Shown here piece by piece: positions 5,457-9,622 of a stretch of DNA of 9,622 bases. Origin of the DNA: Victivallales bacterium (GTDB lineage: Bacteria > Verrucomicrobiota > Lentisphaeria > Oligosphaerales > Oligosphaeraceae); the NCBI GenBank assembly GCA_017615955.1, contig JAFZZD010000798.1, positions 1-9,622 on the forward strand, written 5' to 3'. Below the pieces are notes generated by a model that saw only the letters and a list, made by a program, of their open reading frames with translations, made no database searches and was not told the DNA's origin. A program made the translations under genes and the position numbers. The stretch's first letter is position 1, and the number at the start of each line of letters is the position of its first letter.

Positions 5457-8400
5457 ATGAAAACAATCCACTTTCTAGTTATGTGCTTTGCATTGGCGTT
5501 GTACGGCTGGACAATTCCGCGCACCGTGTTTCCCGTGCCAGAGAAGCGTTCCATGGATGCGAAGGCGATTGCCGAGGCTGCGCCATACCTGGCGCTTTCC
5601 CCTGAAAAATACATTGAGCTGGTGCCCAAGGAAGGACCAGCACCAGTGATACTGGACACCGAGGAGCAAAGTTCCGCCTACAACAGCACCATCTGCCCCT
5701 TCTGCGGCAAGACAGGCAAGTGGCTGAAATACGATTTGGTGGCTGATCCAGACCATGCGTACTGCGCCCAGAGCGGCAAGGACATAATGTCATTCCCCGT
5801 TGATGGCAAGGACACTTTCACCGACTACAACGGACGCAGTTATGAGCGGGCATATTTCATCACGCCATACGTGAAGCCCATCAAGCCCAAGACTGGTGAT
5901 GTGAAGGTGTATCCAGAGAACTACTTTGCCAGGGAGCGCATAGAGGCATTGCTGGGCATTTACTACGGCGGCGCATTGATGCCGCTTGCCAGGGCCTACT
6001 ACGCCACTGGCGACGAGAAGTACGCTGAACGTGCCATCGCCATTTTGTATGGCTTTGCTCAGGTGATGAAAGGCTATCCCTGGACAGTGCATTCGTCTGC
6101 AAAGCCGCAGCCACGTGAAAAGCTGCTGGAGTGCGCCGAAAGGCATGACAGCGGCTTCCATGGCTGGCTGGGGCCAGCACGGCTGGCAGCTGCTGAAAGC
6201 AATTTCCGCAATCCTCATGAGGCGATGTATTTCTCCAACATCTGCAATGCCTATATGATGCTGGAGCCATCAAAGAGCTGGAAAGGGCGCAGGGAATATG
6301 TTCTGGAGAACCTGATACGGGAGGGCAGCATTCACTTCCGTGCTTACGGAGCAAAGCAATGCGTGTTCAATGCCATAGGAATGTATGCACCAGCCTTGTT
6401 CTGCTTTGGCGTGGTGTTGCAGGACGCATATTTCTACGATGGCTTCATAAAGATAATGGATGACTTCCTCTACAATGAGAATTTCCATGATGGCATAAGC
6501 ACGGAGGGCAGCGTAGGCTATTCCTCCATGGTGGGGGGCATGTGGAACGAATTCAAGAGGGCTGGTCTCAAGCAGAACCAGGAATACATGGCGTCCCATC
6601 CATTCCTGAACTATGCGGGCAAGACTGGGGCGAGGGGCACCATGCTGCGGGGCGGCACCGCAAATTATGGGGACAACCATCAAGCCCAGTACATCATTTC
6701 CCGCGATGCGCCCAAGGAGCCCGTGCCTGGCGAGGAATATGGCGGCTTCGGTGTGTCCATTGTCAGGGCGGGGAGCGTTGACAAGCGTCTGGAGCTGGTG
6801 TTCCAGCATGACCGCGTCACAGGCCACAGTCACGATGACATGCTGGGAATGCAGCTTTTCTATAGGGGAATCCCAATGTTGGAGCACTTCGGAGACACCA
6901 GGGACACAAAGGACCTGAATGACAAGGTGCCTGACTATGAGAGATTCAAGGAATTGAAATATCCCGCCCCCATAGTCACCAGCGATACGCGGCCCCGTGG
7001 CTTCTGCCTTCAGGACGTGAACACGCCTCTTACCAAAAACACGATCCTGGTGGATGACTACTGGGAGAGCAACGCATGGTACACCGCATACAGGGGCGGC
7101 ACTGGCGCGGACCATCGCGCCTCATTCGGCAACCTCATCGCCCGCACAGGCAGGGCACCCGAAGAGGCGTTCCAGTTCGTGGAGGCGGAAGGCGTGGACA
7201 AAAATGCCAAGGACTACCAGGGAATGAGGCTGTACAGGCGGGCATTCGCCGTGATAACGCGGCCTGACGGCACGCCCTACGTGGTGGACTTCTTCGCCGT
7301 GGACGGCGGGCACAGGCATACCTTGCTTTTCCACTCGCGGGGCAAGGAAGTCAGCAGCACGCTTGGTAAGGGCAAGGACTATGCACATCTGGAGGACATT
7401 CCTGGCGTGCCTGACGGGTCATTTGGGGACATTGTGGGCAACTTCCGCATCAGGGCGGGCAACGTGCTTTTCCCTGGCAAGGTGCTGAACAATGTGAACT
7501 ATGGAGCGCAGGTTCGCAACAGCTGGCATCATAGCTGGGAGTTTGACTATGCCGCATGGGCCTCCAAGACAAATCCGCCAGAGGCAAGCCTGCTGGTGAA
7601 ACCCCACGTTATTTCCATTCACGGACTCATCACCAACAATGACAGCAAGGCATTGAGGGCTGACGGGCATTTCCCGCAGACAATTACCGAGTTCTTCAAT
7701 GGAAACAAGCGGCAGTACCGCTTCCAGTTTGAGAATGCGGCGCATTATGCGGGCATACTGGCGCAGTCCAGGTCCCGTTTGCAGGAATGCTATGTGAACT
7801 GCATCGAGTGCCATCAGAATGACGAGCCGGCGCAGTTCAAGGCAATCCGCGCATTGGCTGCTGATGGAGGCAAGACCCTGAAGCGGGCTGTGGAAATCAC
7901 CTTTGCTGATGGGACGAAGGACATTGTGTTCTGGCAGCCCTTCCAGGCCAAGTCCACCTGGGATGCCGAGGCGTTCGGCAGCGATGCCCGTTCTGGCGTC
8001 ATACGCCTGGACGAGCGAGGCAGGGTGGTGTATTGCGCAATGGCGGGCGGCACCTACCTGCAATGGCATCGGAACGAGAAGCTGAAAGGGCAGGGTACCT
8101 TGACGGGGCGCATTGCTGACATACAGGGGGACATCACTGGACATCCAGAAAAGTCGGTACTGGTGCTGGATGGCGCGGAAGGCTGGCCAGAATGCACGGC
8201 ATTGAAGGGACGCACGCTGATTGCCGGCTATAACAGGGGACACAGGCGGGACGCCTACAGCATAGACCGCATCGAACGCCAGGGCAAGCTGACTTATGTT
8301 TACCTTGAAAGCGCGCCGTTCTTCAGAGACCATTCTGGCAAGGTGCTTGGTTTTGATGGACTTTACAGGCAGAACCAGTTCAGCGGTACTGGCACAGCCA

Positions 8401-9452
8401 AGGGTGGCGAGACCAGGTATCTGGAAGGCTCGCTGGTGCTGTTTCCGCAACTGGGCAAGTCATACGTGCTTGGCAGCGTGGCTGGGCAAGTCTATACGAT
8501 CAAGGAAAATGTTAATCTGGCAATGGAGGGAATAAAGCCCGAAATGCAGTTCTTCATTGAGCCTGACTGGAAAGGCGCATTGGTGGAGGTGGCCACCAGC
8601 ACCAGCATGGAGCGGAAGTTCGAGGCCGCCAGCAAGGAGAGGCAGCTTTCCCCACAGGCGAAGCTGCTGCCAGGCTTCATTGAAAAGCCTGACGAGAATA
8701 CGCTGTGGCTTGCATACGGCCGGGACGTGAAGACTGCGGAGACCCATTCCAAATATGTGTGGGGCATTGCCAAGGACGTGAAGCTGTCCTGCGGAAAGAA
8801 TGATGAGCTGGTGTTCGAGGGCAGCGGCAGCATGGGGACGTATGTTCCAGTTGGACCAGGCTATCCGGTGATGTGCATCGATGTTGCAACTGCAGCGCGG
8901 CTTGGCGGCGGCTATCACGCGATCAGCTTCAACTTTGGTGCAGGTGGCTTGCCAGTGTTTGGCACTGTTGGGAAGATATTGCCTGGCATGTATTGCATTC
9001 CATTTGCAAAGACGCCAGAGAACAGCAAGGATGCGTACATACGCATGGACGCCTATAACGCGAATGTGGTGTTCAATGGCATAAGGCTGGCGAAGACGAA
9101 TCCCTGCGCGGTCTCATTTGGCAAGGGTGCGCTGAAGAAGGGCGGCACCGCCACATTGCGTTTCACCTTGGAGCAGCCGGCCGACACCGTGGAATGCCGT
9201 CTGTACCAGACATATACAATGCAGGAACTGCAGGTGGCACCAGGCGTAAAGCGGCTCTATGCCAAGCCAGTGGATGGTACGGGCAACAGGCAGTGGACCG
9301 TGGAATTTCCCTACAATGGCTTCAGCAATCGCATCGCGGGCAAGCACGACGGCACGCTGAAACCCCTGTCCGTTGCAGTGGAGGTCCTGGCTGAGACCAA
9401 GGACGATTCACGCACATACATCGTCTTCAACGATATCCCGATTGAGTTGTAG
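5457..9452 (+). CDS. Large secreted heparinase II/III-family polysaccharide lyase candidate
   Basis: This 1331-aa protein probably cleaves acidic polysaccharide by beta-elimination outside the cytoplasm. Residues 1-20 look like a signal peptide (MKT, then hydrophobic 5-17). CPFC (80-83) and HAYC (100-103) resemble the cysteine-rich segment found near the N-terminus of many lyases of this superfamily. About 150-400 is helix-rich with toroid character (ALMPLARAYYATGDEKYAERA, from 173). EGSVGY (350-355) matches the EGS..Y motif carrying the catalytic Tyr (Y355). GHSHDD (456-461), followed by GIPMLEHFGD (471-480), is the heparinase II/III beta-domain signature with its metal or catalytic His pair. 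The beta-sandwich seems to end near 830 (EITFADGTKDIVFW). About 835-1331 is unassigned and beta-rich by eye. The family is typically about 600-900 aa, so this is long. AAGGAGA (5444-5450), 6 nt before the ATG, fixes the start. The substrate cannot be named; glycosaminoglycan, alginate and other uronic polymers are all possible. Confidence 0.85.
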   Translation: MKTIHFLVMCFALALYGWTIPRTVFPVPEKRSMDAKAIAEAAPYLALSPEKYIELVPKEGPAPVILDTEEQSSAYNSTICPFCGKTGKWLKYDLVADPDHAYCAQSGKDIMSFPVDGKDTFTDYNGRSYERAYFITPYVKPIKPKTGDVKVYPENYFARERIEALLGIYYGGALMPLARAYYATGDEKYAERAIAILYGFAQVMKGYPWTVHSSAKPQPREKLLECAERHDSGFHGWLGPARLAAAESNFRNPHEAMYFSNICNAYMMLEPSKSWKGRREYVLENLIREGSIHFRAYGAKQCVFNAIGMYAPALFCFGVVLQDAYFYDGFIKIMDDFLYNENFHDGISTEGSVGYSSMVGGMWNEFKRAGLKQNQEYMASHPFLNYAGKTGARGTMLRGGTANYGDNHQAQYIISRDAPKEPVPGEEYGGFGVSIVRAGSVDKRLELVFQHDRVTGHSHDDMLGMQLFYRGIPMLEHFGDTRDTKDLNDKVPDYERFKELKYPAPIVTSDTRPRGFCLQDVNTPLTKNTILVDDYWESNAWYTAYRGGTGADHRASFGNLIARTGRAPEEAFQFVEAEGVDKNAKDYQGMRLYRRAFAVITRPDGTPYVVDFFAVDGGHRHTLLFHSRGKEVSSTLGKGKDYAHLEDIPGVPDGSFGDIVGNFRIRAGNVLFPGKVLNNVNYGAQVRNSWHHSWEFDYAAWASKTNPPEASLLVKPHVISIHGLITNNDSKALRADGHFPQTITEFFNGNKRQYRFQFENAAHYAGILAQSRSRLQECYVNCIECHQNDEPAQFKAIRALAADGGKTLKRAVEITFADGTKDIVFWQPFQAKSTWDAEAFGSDARSGVIRLDERGRVVYCAMAGGTYLQWHRNEKLKGQGTLTGRIADIQGDITGHPEKSVLVLDGAEGWPECTALKGRTLIAGYNRGHRRDAYSIDRIERQGKLTYVYLESAPFFRDHSGKVLGFDGLYRQNQFSGTGTAKGGETRYLEGSLVLFPQLGKSYVLGSVAGQVYTIKENVNLAMEGIKPEMQFFIEPDWKGALVEVATSTSMERKFEAASKERQLSPQAKLLPGFIEKPDENTLWLAYGRDVKTAETHSKYVWGIAKDVKLSCGKNDELVFEGSGSMGTYVPVGPGYPVMCIDVATAARLGGGYHAISFNFGAGGLPVFGTVGKILPGMYCIPFAKTPENSKDAYIRMDAYNANVVFNGIRLAKTNPCAVSFGKGALKKGGTATLRFTLEQPADTVECRLYQTYTMQELQVAPGVKRLYAKPVDGTGNRQWTVEFPYNGFSNRIAGKHDGTLKPLSVAVEVLAETKDDSRTYIVFNDIPIEL

Positions 9453-9497
9453 GTAGTGTGTCCTCGCCAATGGCGTGCCTTAATAGTTGCCGTAGTT

Positions 9498-9518
9498 GCG
9501 ACGGCGTCCCGCCGTCGC
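9498..9518. repeat. GC-rich perfect hairpin in the terminal non-coding stretch
   Basis: GCGACGGCG (9498-9506), loop TCC, CGCCGTCGC (9510-9518), with a 9-bp perfect stem. It lies 45 nt after the lyase stop codon. No T tract follows, so it is not a standard intrinsic terminator. AGTTGCG (9494-9500) and CGCAACT (9536-9542) form a second, wider inverted pair around it. The rest of 9453-9622 holds no gene I can support. Confidence 0.8.
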
Positions 9519-9622
9519 GCCAACGACGAGCCTCACGCAACTGCCATGTAACGCTAGCGATGCGAAGTTTGCACGTTGCTGGCGCAGCACGCCTTTTGTG
9601 AATGGCGTACCATTTGTGCGAC

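Noticed and set aside
6270..8450. Long minus-strand frames of 281 and 343 codons
   Set aside because: Both lie opposite the lyase gene, whose motifs and ribosome binding site are convincing; long antisense frames are common in GC-rich genes.
9453..9622. tRNA or attachment site at the right edge
   Set aside because: No cloverleaf, no T-loop consensus and no flanking integrase gene could be found; only short inverted repeats are present.

Overview
The window reads as chromosomal DNA from a Lentisphaerota-type bacterium (Victivallis-like, possibly gut-associated). This placement is an inference. It rests on a short secreted prepilin-like protein with an [19 protein letters not shown] leader and an H-X9-DG motif, which is a strongly amplified family in Lentisphaerota and Planctomycetota. 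That gene lies directly beside a very large heparinase II/III-type polysaccharide lyase candidate. No ribosomal or other marker gene is present to confirm the placement.

Layout. Positions 1-133 hold a 19-bp tandem repeat that runs off the left edge. Positions 139-3350 (minus strand) form a tight three-gene operon: a CPA2-type cation:proton antiporter, a divergent MgtC/SapB-family membrane protein, and a GpsA-like glycerol-3-phosphate dehydrogenase. Each junction has a 4-nt gap, and each Shine-Dalgarno sequence lies inside the end of the preceding gene. Positions 3351-3694 are a divergent intergenic region with a promoter for each side. Between the promoters lies a GC-rich cluster of palindromes and three related 30-nt units, which looks like a dispersed REP/MITE-type repeat. 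Positions 3695-4438 (plus) encode a FatA/FatB-like acyl-ACP thioesterase, apparently a single-gene unit.

Positions 4585-5379 (plus) encode the prepilin-like H-X9-DG protein, followed by a clear intrinsic terminator at 5412-5437. Only 19 nt after that terminator starts a 1331-aa secreted heparinase II/III-family protein (5457-9452), whose C-terminal ~500 residues I cannot assign. The last 170 bases are non-coding and rich in small palindromes.

Functionally there are three modules: ion homeostasis plus a redox or lipid-precursor dehydrogenase (minus operon), a lipid acyl-chain release enzyme, and a surface or secreted module for acidic polysaccharide degradation. I do not see an evident new defence or mobile system. 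The items most worth a second look are the 3446-3621 repeat cluster, the terminator in the leader of the lyase gene, the unassigned C-terminal half of the lyase, and the altered core motif of the MgtC-like protein.
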